Assembly: GCA_023374045.1 (NCBI GenBank)
Contig: CM041777.1
Coordinates: 85,988,300 to 86,052,299 of the forward strand
Direction: 5' to 3'
Length of the DNA: 64,000 bases
Source: Limonium bicolor
Taxonomy: Eukaryota; Streptophyta; Magnoliopsida; Caryophyllales; Plumbaginaceae
Shown here: positions 11,601 through 23,699 of the stretch, in pieces
How positions within the stretch are numbered: position 1 is the stretch's first letter
How the letters are laid out: every line of letters starts with the position of its first letter
Translations under genes and position numbers: made by a program
The notes under the pieces: generated by a model
The model's input: the letters and a program-made list of their open reading frames with translations, nothing else
The model's database searches: none
What the model was told of the DNA's origin: nothing

Positions 11601-14600
11601 GCACACGGACCCATTTTACCAAAGATATAATGGAGCATGTTCACTCTAACTTGTGGCGTCTTTCGCACATCCTTCCCTTGGTGGTGCACGATACTATTAC
11701 TGATGGGTCTTCTTTCTTAAGGCAAAAATCAGGTCTTTGAGACTATCACACATTGGAAGACCATAATTGAATAGTAGATAGGATATCATATAAATTATTT
11801 GAGGATCGATAATTGTCTCGAGTTTGAGAAAATTGAGTTCAAACAACTTCTGCAGTATCAGCTGACATCATACTTATGTTGGCCGTCCTCAGCAAAACAG
11901 CGTTGTTGAATGCCATAGTTAAGACTTTGATTGAGATACTCGCTGCATGCACAAGGCCAGCAGGGAAAATTGTTTGGGCAGAAGCTGCTTACACTGTTTG
12001 CTAGTTGGTTTTGTGTTCTCCTCTTGTAGCTCTAGAGTTCAAGACCAAAAGAGATACGGGCAGGTGGTAGCTCTTCTAATTATTATACTCTGGAGTTTTA
12101 GGTACCTATGCTATACTTACATGAAGGATGGAAATACGGAGCTGCTAAGTATTGTTTATTAGATATGACTCTAGAGTCGAGAGTTACAAGATGTTTTACT
12201 AGTAAGAAGTCATTTCTTAGTCATCATGCCACTTTTGATGAATCTTTCATGCTTAATCGAAGGCAGGTTGTCAAGAGAAATCCCCTGATAAGATGGAGGT
12301 GAAGGTGAATATTCCCGAGTCATACTCGAGTCCCTCAAGCTGAAGTTCTCCCTTACCATTCATTGTTGAGTCTTGGCGCAAAGAAGAGCATACACTTCCT
12401 TTTGTAATTGAAAGAGAAAGGAGGCAACCTAGACAACTTGTGAGATATGCAGACTTGCTATAGTATGCCTTATCTATTGCTAGTGAGGTGAACTCATCAG
12501 ATAAACCGCTCTCCTACCATGAAACAGTAAGTCGCTCGGATGCTTAGAAATAGACAGTAACTATGCAAAACGAACTGAAATATTTGCATCGAAACCAAAC
12601 CTTGATTTTTGTACAGCCACTAAAGAATAAGATCTATGGTAGCAAGTGGAAAGACGGGCCAATATCTACTAGCTACTAACGATGTTTGATATAAGGCGAT
12701 ATTGGTTGCACAAAGATTCACACAGGTAATGGGTGTTGGTTACTAGATGTAATGTCTCCTGTCATGAAACACTCAAGCGTTCACATTATTATACTTGCTT
12801 TTGTTGCTTACGAAGATATTGAGCTAGATCAGTCGGTGTGAAGACCCCATTTTTGTAAGGTGAATTGAAAAAGACATCTATATTCGCTAACCACCTAGAA
12901 AAACAGGTGATCAACCAACTCTTAGTTCTTAGTTCAGGTTGAAGAAATATAACCCACACAGGAAGGATCGGGTTGACCTAAAATTTTTTGAACTGACGTG
13001 GAAGTGAAGAAGGAATTCAAACCAAAGAGATAAACAGATAATTTTGAATTCAATTTGAACATTAACATATGGTTGTTCATTGCCACTCCCAACAGTTGGA
13101 GAATGAACAAATTCAGACATTGATTAGTACCTTCTGAGAAATGATTGCATGATTATTTATTATATTAATTTTCATTGCACCTTTTTGAAAACTTGGGTAG
13201 TTATAAAGGATTTTCTACATTTTGGGACTAATAATTACACTTTTGTATTATGGAACATGGTTTGTGTACACTTTAAAAACATTCTTCATTCACAGAACGA
13301 TCATGGTCTCAGCCTATGTATAGTGACCCATTTATTGTTTATGTCATCCATCCAACATCAAACAATCTACTTCTTCCTAAGAACTAGAGAGACCCTTTGA
13401 CAAATAAAAATTAAAACATTTGTAAGATTACTTTTTGAGTGACTTGTAAAACTTCTGAGCTATATTTAGTCTCATTTTTATAAGTTGAACTCTCTCCATA
13501 AATAATAAATGATATTCCTAATCACTTGTAAAATTGACATAACTGAACCAGGTACAAATTATGTCTCACTTCTCACTTTTGTTATATTTTTACAACAATC
13601 ATTTTAACTTTCAACTTCTGTCCGCACTATAATCTAAATCATAAACTATACAACTCCTCAAAATATTGCATTTTCACCGTCAAATGATGACACGACCACA
13701 AATCCAAGAAAGATCATGAACAGAGTTAAGAGAAGCCAGGATTTAATCAACTAAAGAATATTGATGAAAAGAGTTGCACTCACGTTTTAGAGTAAACCTC
13801 TTGCTGGGTAGTACTCTCCGGGAAAGACGCATCAAATGTGAAATGTCTTCCACGCAGCCTGTTTAATCTTAAGTAATCGCGCTCAACTGAAAATTCCGTC
13901 AAGTAAACGTCTCTCCGGTTAATGATCTTGACGCAGCTTTGGGCACCAGCTTCTTTTTCTCTTCTCATCATCGGTCTCAACCTCACAAAGACCATTATCC
14001 TGCTATCTATTTCCAGCGGATCTTCTTTGGCTAACAATGACTTAGCTGCGTCCACCGTTTGTGTTGAAACAGGAGGCCGTGCTGGGTCATAATCATTGAC
14101 CCTTCTAGAAATCGGGATTTCTACATTAGACTCGGTTTGAAAACCAAGAGATAGTTTCCGAGCGACTGTGGTCGTCGAAACAGGCCGCACCCTTCTAGGG
14201 CATGAGAAACCGGTGATTCTGTCCAATCCATTACTGACCATGCCAGCATTCTCCTTTGCACCTTCGTCCAGTTGGGATAGGTTCGGATCTAGCGATGACT
14301 TATTGGTTCTCGCGACTGCTGCATTTGAAGTTGGTTTCAGAATCAAAGTTGAAATCTCTGTCATGACTGGTTCCGCGGTTGTGGTGTATGGCTGCAATTT
14401 GGTTGATTCATTGCTCTCGATTGCTACTAGTAGTCCTTTTACTTCCGCATTGCCGATATTGGCGTGAGAGAGAGGTAGGGAATCTCTGGTCCCTGCCCTT
14501 TGATGAGCTAGCTTGTGCTGCTCGTACAGAAGGGTTAAGGATTTGAGCTTCTCTTTCAGCCCATGGTGGGGATTCCTGAGGGCGTTGTTTGACTGAACTT

Positions 14601-14658
14601 GCGCTTGATTATCTTCTCGATCTTCGTTCGAAAATTGAGCCCGGGTTGAAACCGGCAT
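7471..14658 (-). CDS. Kinesin-8 family motor protein (KIN-8B-like), 7 exons
   Basis: Microtubule motor ATPase. Coding exons, each with GT/AG borders and matching phase: 14658-13784, 9982-9709, 9553-9503, 9346-9254, 9156-8788, 8557-7799 and 7524-7471, giving 824 residues. The motor domain follows a roughly 220-residue Ser/Thr-rich N-terminal extension: [10 protein letters not shown]-loop GATGAGKT at residues 312-319, switch I NETSSRSH at 420-427, switch II DLAGSE at 457-462, then [12 protein letters not shown] and [13 protein letters not shown]. Coiled coils lie at about 567-603 and 660-709. The internal motor and [10 protein letters not shown] favour plant KIN-8, known for roles at microtubule plus ends. 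The short last exon (acceptor ATTCAG before 7524) is the least certain; without it the frame ends at 7787 three residues later. Intron 1 is 3.8 kb and carries a copia relic. No disabling change was seen, so it may be functional. Confidence 0.9.
10520..12840 (+). pseudogene. Degraded Ty1/copia gag-pol inside kinesin intron 1
   Basis: Plus-strand fragments in changing frames follow copia order. Gag-like [19 protein letters not shown] lies near 10580-10640. A protease-downstream/gag-pre-integrase piece is at 11132-11380 ([26 protein letters not shown]). An integrase piece near 11960 has VWAEAAYTV. The integrase end at 12108-12290 has TFDESFML. A linker near 12430-12510 has QLVRYADLL and YALSIASEV. 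The start of reverse transcriptase is near 12750-12830 ([17 protein letters not shown]). There are many stops and indels and no LTRs were recognised. It is antisense to the kinesin gene. Old and inactive. Confidence 0.75.
12841..13783. other. Kinesin intron 1, 5' part, no feature
   Basis: AT-rich intron sequence between the copia relic and exon 1. The donor GTGAGT is read on the minus strand from 13783. Open frames here have no recognisable content. Confidence 0.5.
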
Positions 14659-15506
14659 TGCGAAATGCTATGTATAACCTTCTTTTTTATTTCTATCCAG
14701 ACATGCCCATAAGTTTCCTTTGCTGTTCTTGTTTCACGGACCAAATGAGGGTTTGAACACAGAGCTGAGAAAGAATCTAAAGCAAAGTAAGAAGTGGAAC
14801 TTCTAGAGTTGGCGGGATCCAATTACGAAGATTGTCAACTCACGATAGGGGAAAGGATATGAGATGCTAGGAGAAGAGAGGAAGGAGCGCCATATGGTGG
14901 TAACCTGTGCGATGATGGTTGGGGCAAACTATGGACGCCAATCAGGGCCGTTAGGCGTTAGCTCGCGAGGCGAACGACGACTGAAATGTTTTTGGGAAGG
15001 GACATGGATTTGAACAGAATGTGCTTGAGTGGTATTGTTCTTTTGGTTTCAAAAAAAAAAAAGTAAGAAAGTGGTTTTTGTGCCATAAAATAAAAGGCAG
15101 CCGGTCACTTACATTTGGGGTTATTGACTCGCAGGTCCAGTTTGAAATTTGTAACGGTCCAAAACATTAACATATCATAGAAATCGAAATTAAGTTGTTG
15201 TGAAGTCGTGGGGTCCATACTGGCACGCTTGTGAAGTCGTTGCTTTCTTTATTGTCAATTTTTTTTAGTCTTTTCAAATAAAACATGTATTCAATTTTTT
15301 GTAATTTAAGTTTAATAAAACCTGAAAGAATATTTTAATTTTATATATATATATGAATAATAATAATTTAAGTAGTTTTAAAAAAGCACAACAAGCAAAA
15401 CAATAAATGTTTAAAATAAGGATGTACTTAGTATTGTTACCCCAAAATATTATGCAATGATGACTTTTAATAGGTTTAGGTTAACCTTTGGTTATAAAGA
15501 CTTAAT
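14659..15506. other. Kinesin 5' flank, no gene seen
   Basis: It contains the presumed promoter and 5' UTR on the minus strand. An A-tract occurs at 15050-15062 and AT-rich sequence runs from 15240 on. A TATA box could not be assigned with confidence. Confidence 0.4.
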
Positions 15507-15514
15507 GTTTATAA

Positions 15515-16429
15515 TAATGGTGGCCACGGGTCCGGTTCCACCGGTTCCGGTTCCGGTTCCGGAAAATGTGTATTCGTATTCGGAACCGGTCTGGGGGTTC
15601 CGGTTCCGATTCCGGTTCCGGTTCTGAATCTGGATTCGCTTCGGATTCGGTCAAAAAACCGTTCCGGCCGGTTCCGGTTCTGATCGGTTCCGACCGGTTC
15701 CGGAGCGGTTCCGGAAAGATTCGATCGGCTCCAGTTGCTTCGTTTTAGCTCCGATTTGAGATCCGTTTGAGCGCACATGTTGCTCCTTTCATCCACTTTA
15801 CTCCTAGATAGGTTATTCTTCAAGTTTATAATCTTAAATGTGTAAGAAACAAAGACTTAGGAATTTTATTGAATTTACAAAAAATAAGGAACAAAGAGAA
15901 TTTTATTATATGATTCACTGCCTCATTAAAAGCTTATTAGGTAAAAACCCATTGGGAAAACCTTAATAAGGAAAAAGAGTACAGCTACTAAGAGGTTACA
16001 TGATTTCAATTTGCAAGTCTTAAAAAAAGATTACATGGAAAGAAAGTAATACTAAATTACTAATACATTCTAAAATATTACAAGATAGAAGTCCTAAGTG
16101 GTGTTATCCCCATTCATCTCATACCAATCATCATGTTGGCCTTCATATTGCAATACACGTGCTTGGGATCTAACGGCTATTTTCTTCAGAGGAGCGCGCG
16201 CCCGAGACCCAAAACGACATCGTTTTGGCCCGATTCCAACGGTAACTTCAACCGGTTCCGGGGCGGTTCCGGTTCCGGTTCCACCGGTTGCGGTTCCGAT
16301 TCCGGTTCCCGGTTCTGAATCCGATGACGGTTCCGACCGGTTCCAACCGGTTCCGAGCGGTTCCGGTTCCAATCGGTTCCGGGTAGAACCGCTGGTTCCG
16401 GGTAGAACCGGACCCGATGGCCACCATTA
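15515..16429. mobile_element. Non-autonomous hAT element, 915 bp, with 8-bp TSD
   Basis: The termini are inverted: TAATGGTGGCCA-CGGGTCC on the left against the reverse complement TAATGGTGGCCATCGGGTCC on the right. GTTTATAA is duplicated exactly at 15507-15514 and 16430-16437. An 8-bp duplication with this kind of terminus is the hAT signature. Both ends are packed with GGTTCCG-type subterminal motifs (15530-15720 and 16245-16400) in the same orientation. The centre has no transposase frame; it holds a palindrome CCAAAACGA-CA-TCGTTTTGG at 16209-16228. Open frames translating as Gly/Ser/Arg/Pro repeats are just the motif read through and are not genes. Confidence 0.92.
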
Positions 16430-16437
16430 GTTTATAA

Positions 16438-16520
16438 CATAGTTTTTGGACTTAGGTTATAAACGGACCCAGAACCTGAATAGATCTTAATCAACCCGGT
16501 CAACGTAGGGTAAGGTTCAA
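16438..16520. repeat. Old LTR relic related to the LARD LTR end
   Basis: From 16438 the order catag-tttttgga-cttagg-ttataa-cggaccc, then taatcaac and gggtaaggtt, ending at gggctacaca, parallels the last ~100 bases of the LARD LTRs (50985-51080 and 58160-58262, ending ggctcaca), with many substitutions. The hAT element therefore landed in an older copy of this LTR family. Confidence 0.5.
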
Positions 16521-18480
16521 AAAACCCGGGCTACACAGTTGATTCTAATAGCTTTTGACTGATCCACCTGGGGAGGTCGTCTAGGTCGGTCGTGTAAACA
16601 CCCCTACTCGTAAACTCATATAATCGACAGTTCGTAGCGTAATGAGTACGCGAGTCGTAGCGAACAATAAAACTAATCTTTCTAACTCGAGTGTTACTAC
16701 CATTACTCACCCATGTGAGTAATGAAGCGTCCAATTATCACATTAATCATAACACGCTGTGATGACGAAGATAGAAAACCAACATATATAAAACTCAATT
16801 CATAACCGAAGTATCATACTAAGTTTGTAAACAAGTGAGCAATCTAAGTGCCTCCAAAATGTATACAACCATAGTGTAGTACAAAACATAATCCGAAAGT
16901 GCGATAATGTAATCTACTGAAGACTACCCAAACGTCCCGCTGAAATATCTGCGTATTTTGAGTTAGAAAATTCATATTATTTAATCAATACAGTTGGGTT
17001 TAATTTTATAATGGGTAGTTATTGAGTTATTGGATTAATCCGAAGTTAGTGATTAGTAATGGACCAGGAAGTGGAAATAATTAAATTAAGCATTTTTAAT
17101 ATATGCTTTTCCCTTTCCTAAATTACTTATTATTATTATTCCTATCTTCTACCGAGGTAATTACGTTCATCTTTATCTTCTTCTAGAATTAATCATCCAA
17201 TTTTACTTTTTATCTCTTTCTAAAATATGTATCCTTTTCTCTCTCTAAGATAATTATGTTCATTCTTATCCCTTCCTTTCTAATTAATTATTTTACTTCT
17301 TACCTTCTTCCAAATTAATTATTTATTTACTTCTTATCCTCTTCTAACTCCTTACTCAATAATAATTTACTTCTTCCTTAAATATTAGTTACGTCATTAT
17401 CTTTTCAAGAAATATTCTATTTAAACTCGCTTCCCTTCTCCATCTTCATCATCGACTGCGCGACGTTTTACGCTCATCTTCCCCAAATACCAAAAACTCT
17501 TATTCTCTCTCTGTTTTATTTGAAGCTTCTTCCCTGGTGCCAATTAGAGTTTTGGAAGGGTAAGGTCTACTACATACGTATGGGTAAGGTATTATTTATT
17601 TTAGTTACGAATTGGGGAATTTCTGATTGATGACTATTGTAATTCTAGAACCCGAATTCGTTGATGGGTGTTATCTGTGAATCTGTTGAGCTAATCCCAT
17701 AGTGGAACATGTGACCAGGTAAATTTTTGTGCTCACAATTGTTTTATTGCATGGATTATGATTATTGAAAGATGATTTGGAACCTCGATTAGGGATTTAG
17801 AAATTAGGAATTTATTCACCCGTGTAATGTGAACTACTGGTTGAGATTTTACACTGAGGTTTTAATTCTGTTTGGGAGTTGTAGACACCAAAAATTTTCA
17901 CCCCATAAAACAAATTTCAAAATAATAGATAAAATAAGAGGGGTCGTCGTCTTTCTTATTCAAAACGTATCAACGTGCGTGCCAAACCAAAACTATCGTT
18001 TTATGACAAAATTCTTAAATCATTTTTTGAAGCATTTTAGAAAAACACAATTCTTTTAAAATAGATTTCCAACTCCTATCCGTTTTTTAAACTCATCCCT
18101 TTTCTTATTCCGATTCATGATATTTTGTTACTTGTTTATTTTATCTAATTTCAATGATACTTGTACTTTCTTTTTTAGTATGTGTTTTTTGTCTTTATCA
18201 TTATTATTTTTAGAATCACATTCATCATTTTATGTATATTTTCACTATTATATTCCATACTAGTGTACTTTGTTTTGTCGCTAATTCGATTAAAATCCCT
18301 CTCATCTTATTTTATTTCGTTACTTCTTTTTTCTATCGTATTTACTGCTATTTGTACATATATAATTCAACTTCCTTTGTATGGTATTCACTTGTATTTT
18401 TACTTCCATCACGCTAGTACTATTTCATTATTTCATGTACTTATCATCATGCTATTTCATTTATTTTATATTTCATTATG
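16521..18480. other. AT-rich intergenic sequence, no gene recognised
   Basis: TGAAATATCTGCGTATTTTG near 16941 resembles the start of a Del/Tekay-type LTR in plus orientation, and 17400-17500 has a TATTTAAA followed by a CT-rich leader, so part may be an eroded LTR. The open frames at 17829-18547 are AT-driven (Phe/Ile/Leu-rich) and not credible proteins. Confidence 0.35.
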
Positions 18481-20398
18481 TGTAACACCCCTACCGCTAA
18501 TCCTTTACTTACCGTCCAATCATCCCAATAATCCTAACTACTCATAGCGGAAATACTACTACTACTACGGCGGGTGATACAACGCCGCTAACCGCCCATA
18601 CGGTTAGCTAGGCTTACGCTACTTACAGTCACGGTCTGATGTCTAAATAATACCGAGCTACTACATTACTTACCAAATACCGAATATCAAGTACTTACAA
18701 AAGTGGATTACCGAGTATCTAAGTGTATTCAATTACATCCTTTCACTAGCTTCCAAAAATAATGAGTTTAAACAAACTATTCATCTATACCAATCCATAA
18801 TCCCACAATATCCAAAAGGGTGTACCCCATGGTACACCGGCTAAGCAAAAAGGCCTATAGCCATGTACAACTTGGTACACCTTTCACAATTCATTAATTA
18901 CCTCCAAAAAGAAACCATCTTGTTCTCACCAAGTCTTCACCCTTCACGAGTACCTGGAAATATTAAAAACGGTGCCCCAAGGGGCTCAGCAAAAAACTAC
19001 ATATAAACTTCGCATATACCGCATGCTAACAAGGGCACGCCGACTATTTAAGGTCGACTAAACATGCGGTTCATTATTAACATACATACATGCTTTACAT
19101 ACATCATACAATCATACACATTGCAATACACAGGTCAAACAACAATACAATAGCATACACAATGCTTACCTTCACAAGGGTTAGCCAAATTACACATCCG
19201 GGTTAATCGGATGCTTATTACTCTTTTACTCATTACACAATACTTACACAAACTTTCTCTTACTTTACTTACTTACTTTTCCATACTTGTTTACTCATTC
19301 TTACTTACTTACTTTTACTCATGTTAAGTCGGTATGACCTCGGGCAGGGACTACACCGTCCCACCACCGGGTTTTACTTGGCTCACTAATCCAGGATGCT
19401 ACCCATTTAAGGGGTTTGGGCCGTGGAAAAGTTTAAGAGCCAGGATTTGGATCCAACCTCTTGTGTCTCCGCCTCCTCACGCGTGGCCGAAACTATATCG
19501 GACTTCTACTCATTCCAATTTAATTACCAATTTATTAAGTTAGATTGGTTAGCTTGTTAGGAATCAGTTAGAAGTCCATCATAATTGTAATCGGTCACAA
19601 CACAATACATCAAGCTTACACATATTCATTATCATCCATACATTTCATGAATTATACAAACTATGATTTAAAGACAATATCCAACAAGGAACAATATGAT
19701 GATAATCACAAGTAATCATAATAAATCCGATTCGTGCGTTTATCTTATTTAGGTGATCAATTAGCACACAACACATAAATCAGAGTAACCAAGGTAGCAT
19801 ACAGGGCATGAGAAGTTCATACCGTTCACCGTTGTACTTGTAACCGATTTTCCTCCAGTGTTCACAATCCAAGTCCTATGACATCCATACAATCGAGTGA
19901 TTAATCTAACTATCATTAACTTAACTCAATTACTCTTACGTTTCCTAAGCCGTACTTACTCGGTCTTTACAATTCTTACACTTACATATGGTTTACTTAC
20001 TGTTCATTACTTTTAAAATTCGTTTATACTCTTAATGACCTTTAAACATCCTTAATTAGGTCCTAATTATTTTATACTATTATTACCATTCACTTCCTTA
20101 CCTTAAAACCCATTTTATAAACTTATTTTTACAAATTTGGGTTGGTCCGGGACTTTGTCGGATCCTAGGTCCCGGACCAACCTGTGGTCCTAACTCTCGG
20201 CCTGATTTGTTTATGGTCCGGGTCCTTGTACCAATGTCAAGTCCCGGACCAGAATGCCTTGCAACTCTTGACTGAAAATTTTCTATGGTCTGGGTCCTCT
20301 TACATGAGGTAAGTTCCGGACCTTGAAATTGAAAACTCTCAGCATGTTTTACTAGGGTGGTCCGGGTCCTAGTATGGGACTTAAGTCCCGGACCACCC
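18481..20398 (-). mobile_element. Del/Tekay-type LTR, distal half (3' LTR of element with pol at 60876-64000)
   Basis: It begins TGTAACACCCC, which read on the minus strand is the LTR end. Its other half is 58493-60454, ending GGGGTATTTCA. The two halves add to about 3.9 kb, and the Athila element with TSD CACCC sits between them. Such long LTRs fit Del/Tekay chromoviruses. It contains the ggtccggg hairpin repeats at 20127-20398. Open frames within it are not credible genes. Confidence 0.75.
20127..20398. repeat. Four imperfect GGTCCGGG...CCCGGACC hairpin units
   Basis: Each unit is a GC-rich inverted repeat: ggtccgggac/gtcccggacc near 20135-20180, ggtccgggtc/gtcccggacc near 20216-20251, a mismatched version near 20287-20321, and ggtccgggtcc/gtcccggacc near 20359-20395. 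A fifth lies across the Athila insertion at 58527-58562. The rest of the LTR is AT-rich. Confidence 0.8.
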
Positions 20399-22134
20399 TG
20401 CAAACGATTTAATTGATGTATTAAAAGCCTAGAAATAATCCTAGAAAATAACAAATCAACAGACCGTCGGGTTGCAAAAATCCCGGTCACAGTAGTATAG
20501 CAATTAAGAAGCAACCAGGTATCAATCCACGGGACATGAGGTAAATAAGTCTAGCCTTAGGAAATAGGTAACTAAAGAGGGGTTGTTTTGGTTTTGGGAT
20601 CAATAATAGACAGGAAAATAAATAGCAGATAAATTAAAGTGATAGATAGGGAGTATGAACGGTACTCTAGGTTCAGGGAGTTGTTTCACTAGCTAGGTTC
20701 TGTATATTCTACTACTTAAACGGAGACTTGGATCGGCTTGTAATTCTCAAATATCTATTATGTATTAAGTCCTAATTCCAGATAGCCCATCTAGACAGGG
20801 CGCGTAGTTCTAATCTAGACTTAACAAGTATATGTAGATGGTTTTATCGCACAAAATTACTAGTCTGGTTTGGTCCGAACTAAAGCACCTAACTGCTAAT
20901 ATAATCTATCCTATTGCAATTATCACAGGTAATAGGTTAAAAGGACCGTCAATGCTAATCACCTTATCTGATCATAATATGATTCGAAGGCTTATAATAA
21001 ATTCATGACGTTTATTAAAAGCACTTAAAAACATTAACCTGAACAATCCAAATAGTCTCAATTAAGCAGTAAAATAATGCAGAGTTTAACTAATTACAAC
21101 ATCCCTTCCCCAGAGTATATCCTCTTAGCTAGACATAGCAATTGAAAGCATAAATAAGAGAGAGTTAGGAGAAATCATCTGTTACGAAGATCCTCTTGCT
21201 TGCTCCGCCCTTCGTCCTTGCGCTATGCTGGTTTGGAGGTTGGAATTGGCGACAATGGAGTGAACTTGATGAAATGGAGTGAAAATGGAAATTCTGGAAA
21301 AGTTTGTGAAACATCCGACTGTTTTGGGTCGGACACAAATCCGAACGTGGTATTGTGTGTCAGTCCGGATCCGGACGTGGCTAAATGATGTGCGTGAGTA
21401 CGGGTTGTGTGTGAGTGAGGGATGAAGATTATGGAGGAAGTTTTATGACTGGAGATGGGATGTGTCATGAACGGAAGGATTAATAGAGAGGGGGAGTGTG
21501 TGAGTTAGACTGGAGCGTCTGATGCGAATTGAAATGGAAGCTGAAGGAGGGTTTAAATAGGCTTAGAAGTAAAACATTCGTTAGTGGTGTGGTGAGTTGG
21601 GTAATTGATTGAGCATGGGCGTGTCTTAATTTATGTTGAAGCATGGGCTAAACCGCCGCTTTAGCTGATAATTACGCCGACAGCCTAATTATCAGCACGA
21701 TGCATTTTTATTTTTCGTTTATGTGTGATGTCCGGATCTGTGTCCGGATCCGGACATGAGACAGCAGTTTTAGATATGAATCTCGGGTTACGTCCGGATC
21801 TGTGTCTGGATCCGGACAAGATACAAAACTTTTAGATCTAGATCTCGGGTCACGTCCGGCTTTCCGTCCGGATCCGGACGTGTCCTTTGATGGGCGTCCG
21901 GATTTGCGTCCGGGTGAGTTTGGCCAGACGTGGCCAAGTTTTGCCTCTTTTTCCGGATTTGTTCCCCGTTTGTTGCGTAGTAATCCTTATGACGTAAAAT
22001 CTTTATTTCCCTAGGGTTTTCCTATATTTAACACATAAAATGCATCAGTTCATATCAAAACATCAATCTTAGGAAAAACACATAATAAGTGGGAAACATT
22101 GCCTGAATTGTTACAGATTATAAGTGAAAACGTA
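20399..22134 (-). repeat. Athila left (3') LTR, main part; ends at 36085-36125
   Basis: Direct repeat of 47756-49307 plus 58269-58487. It is cut by element B after ATAAG (22130-22134) and resumes at gtaattagaccc (36085), ending at CTTATCA (36125). It contains perfect 16-bp palindromes: TGTCCGGATCCGGACA at 21741-21756 and CGTCCGGATCCGGACG at 21865-21880. TATTTAAA on the minus strand near 21550 is a TATA candidate. Open frames in it are repeated in both LTRs but carry no recognisable domain. Confidence 0.92.
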
Positions 22135-22439
22135 TAACTTGTCCCTCAAATCTCACAAACAAATGGAACACCGAGAGTTATAGTGGTTCGGCCAATAATC
22201 CGGCCTATATCCACTTCTTGACAATATCTTTATTCCTTTCCTTGGTATTACAACTTTAGAGAGCTTTCTAGTGTTTTCTCTCTCTTCTAATCTTGTGTCC
22301 CTTTACAAATGAGCCTCTCATCTCTATTTATAGACTTTCGAGGGTGAAGTCTATCTCTTAATCCTTGTACATGTGGTATTACTTTATTGGAGCAACCCTC
22401 CTATTTTTGGCACTTTTCTCCTTGTAAAGCCTTCCGGTC

Positions 22440-22580
22440 CCAAAGTGTGGGACGCGGGATCCGGTCATAGAGCACGGGGCCGGAATATGGGACCCAGTCA
22501 TGGGGTGCGGGGCTGGGATGCGGGACCCAGTCATAGAGTGCGGGGCCGGAATATAGGACCCGGTCATGGGCCTAGGACCC
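22440..22580. repeat. GC-rich ~30-40 bp repeats inside element B LTRs
   Basis: The phrase 'gggacccggtcatagagtgcg' and 'gggccggaatat' alternate several times (also at 35827-35957). This is the only GC-rich part of an otherwise AT-rich LTR. The predicted peptides are artefacts of the repeat. Confidence 0.7.
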
Positions 22581-22705
22581 GGATTGATGCTTGGTGCCCA
22601 AATTGGAGCCCGAACAGGGTCCTGAAGGAGGCTCAGGGTCTGGGCCGGGGTCTATGGTCTGGACCGCTTTGACCTTTTGTATTCGTCACATTCTTGCCCT
22701 TCTCA

Positions 22706-23380
22706 TCAGTCCCAAGTTCTACTTTTTGGCACTTAAAAAAGTGGAACTTTACAAAAAGAGAGATAGAAATTTACATTCTTTCCTTTCTCCTATCTCCTAG
22801 TCCCACAAGTTCATTTTCTTTAGCTTTACAAAGAAATATGAACTTGCAAAAAATCGGTACAATTAGTACAACCAAAAGTCCCACAAGTGTCTTTCTTCTG
22901 AATCTGACAAATTGGAAATTCTGGGACATAAATCTTGAGACAACATATCTTGATGGATGGATCCCAATATCTTGATGGATGGATCCCCTGATGTTCTGAT
23001 ATATAATATTTAAGAAGGGCAGAAATCCAGAAGTCCAGAAGTCCATAATAAGATCTTCATAAAGAAGACCAATGGTTCTTTTAATAAGAACCATTCCCTT
23101 TTTGAAAGGGTGAAATAATATGATGATTTAGTCTTTGCTTTTACTAGCCAAAGGATGATAATTCCCTTAAAGGGAGAACATAGATAATATATTTTCCCAA
23201 CTTTGCTTATGCTAGCCAAAGGATGGTACTTGTGATTCAAGTATGGTGCGGCGTCCCACACCTAACAATGCACCCATTACAGGCGACCAGAGCTCCTGAT
23301 GGGTCCAGAGATGGGTTTTTTTTTTGGCTCGATGGCCGGGTTTCATTTCAACCCAAAGTGTTACTTTTCAAGGCAATAGT
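22706..23380. other. Element B interior, 3' end, no gene
   Basis: Follows the left LTR. Contains a 24-25 bp tandem duplication (atcttgatggatggatccc, twice near 22948-22988). No open frame with recognisable content and no obvious polypurine tract next to the LTR. Confidence 0.4.
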
Positions 23381-23645
23381 GCCTGCGGCTCGTTGGCCGG
23401 TGCTTTCTTTAAAGGTATACAGCCGCGGCTTTGTAGGTCGGTGCTTTCTTTCAAGGCATATAGCCTGCGGCTCGTTGGCCGGTGCTTTCTTTCAAGGCAT
23501 ATAGCTTGCGGCTTCGTAGGCCGGTGCTTTCTTTCAAGGCATACAGCCTACGGGTCGTTGGCCGGGTGCTTTCTTTCAAGGCATATAGCCTGCGACTCAC
23601 TGGCCGGTGCTTTCTTTCAAGGCATGATAGCCTGTAGGTGTTACT
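23381..23645. repeat. 41-42 bp tandem array, about 6.5 copies
   Basis: Units start at 23381, 23422, 23463, 23504, 23546, 23588 and 23630 with gcctgcgg-like sequence and share ggccggtgctttctttcaag. The plus-strand open frame over it is an artefact of the periodicity. Confidence 0.88.
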
Positions 23646-23699
23646 TTCTTGGCTCGATGGCCTTTGCTCTTGTTTTCTCTAAATACTTTAGGGGGTGAT

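Noticed and set aside
15509..16430. Gly/Ser/Arg/Pro-rich open frames
   Set aside because: Translation of GGTTCC repeats in the hAT element ends; no start context or domain.
18182..18547. 121-residue hydrophobic frame that looks like a membrane protein
   Set aside because: AT-rich sequence gives Phe/Ile/Leu codons by composition; no ribosomal or splice context, and it runs into the LTR start at 18481.
21200..21388. Frame found in both Athila LTRs (also 48558-48758)
   Set aside because: Conserved only because LTRs are duplicates; no domain and it spans the GTCCGG motifs.
23223..23698. Two plus-strand frames with a repeated peptide (LAGAFFQGI, CFLSRHIA)
   Set aside because: Produced by the 41-42 bp tandem array; frames drift and no domain is present.
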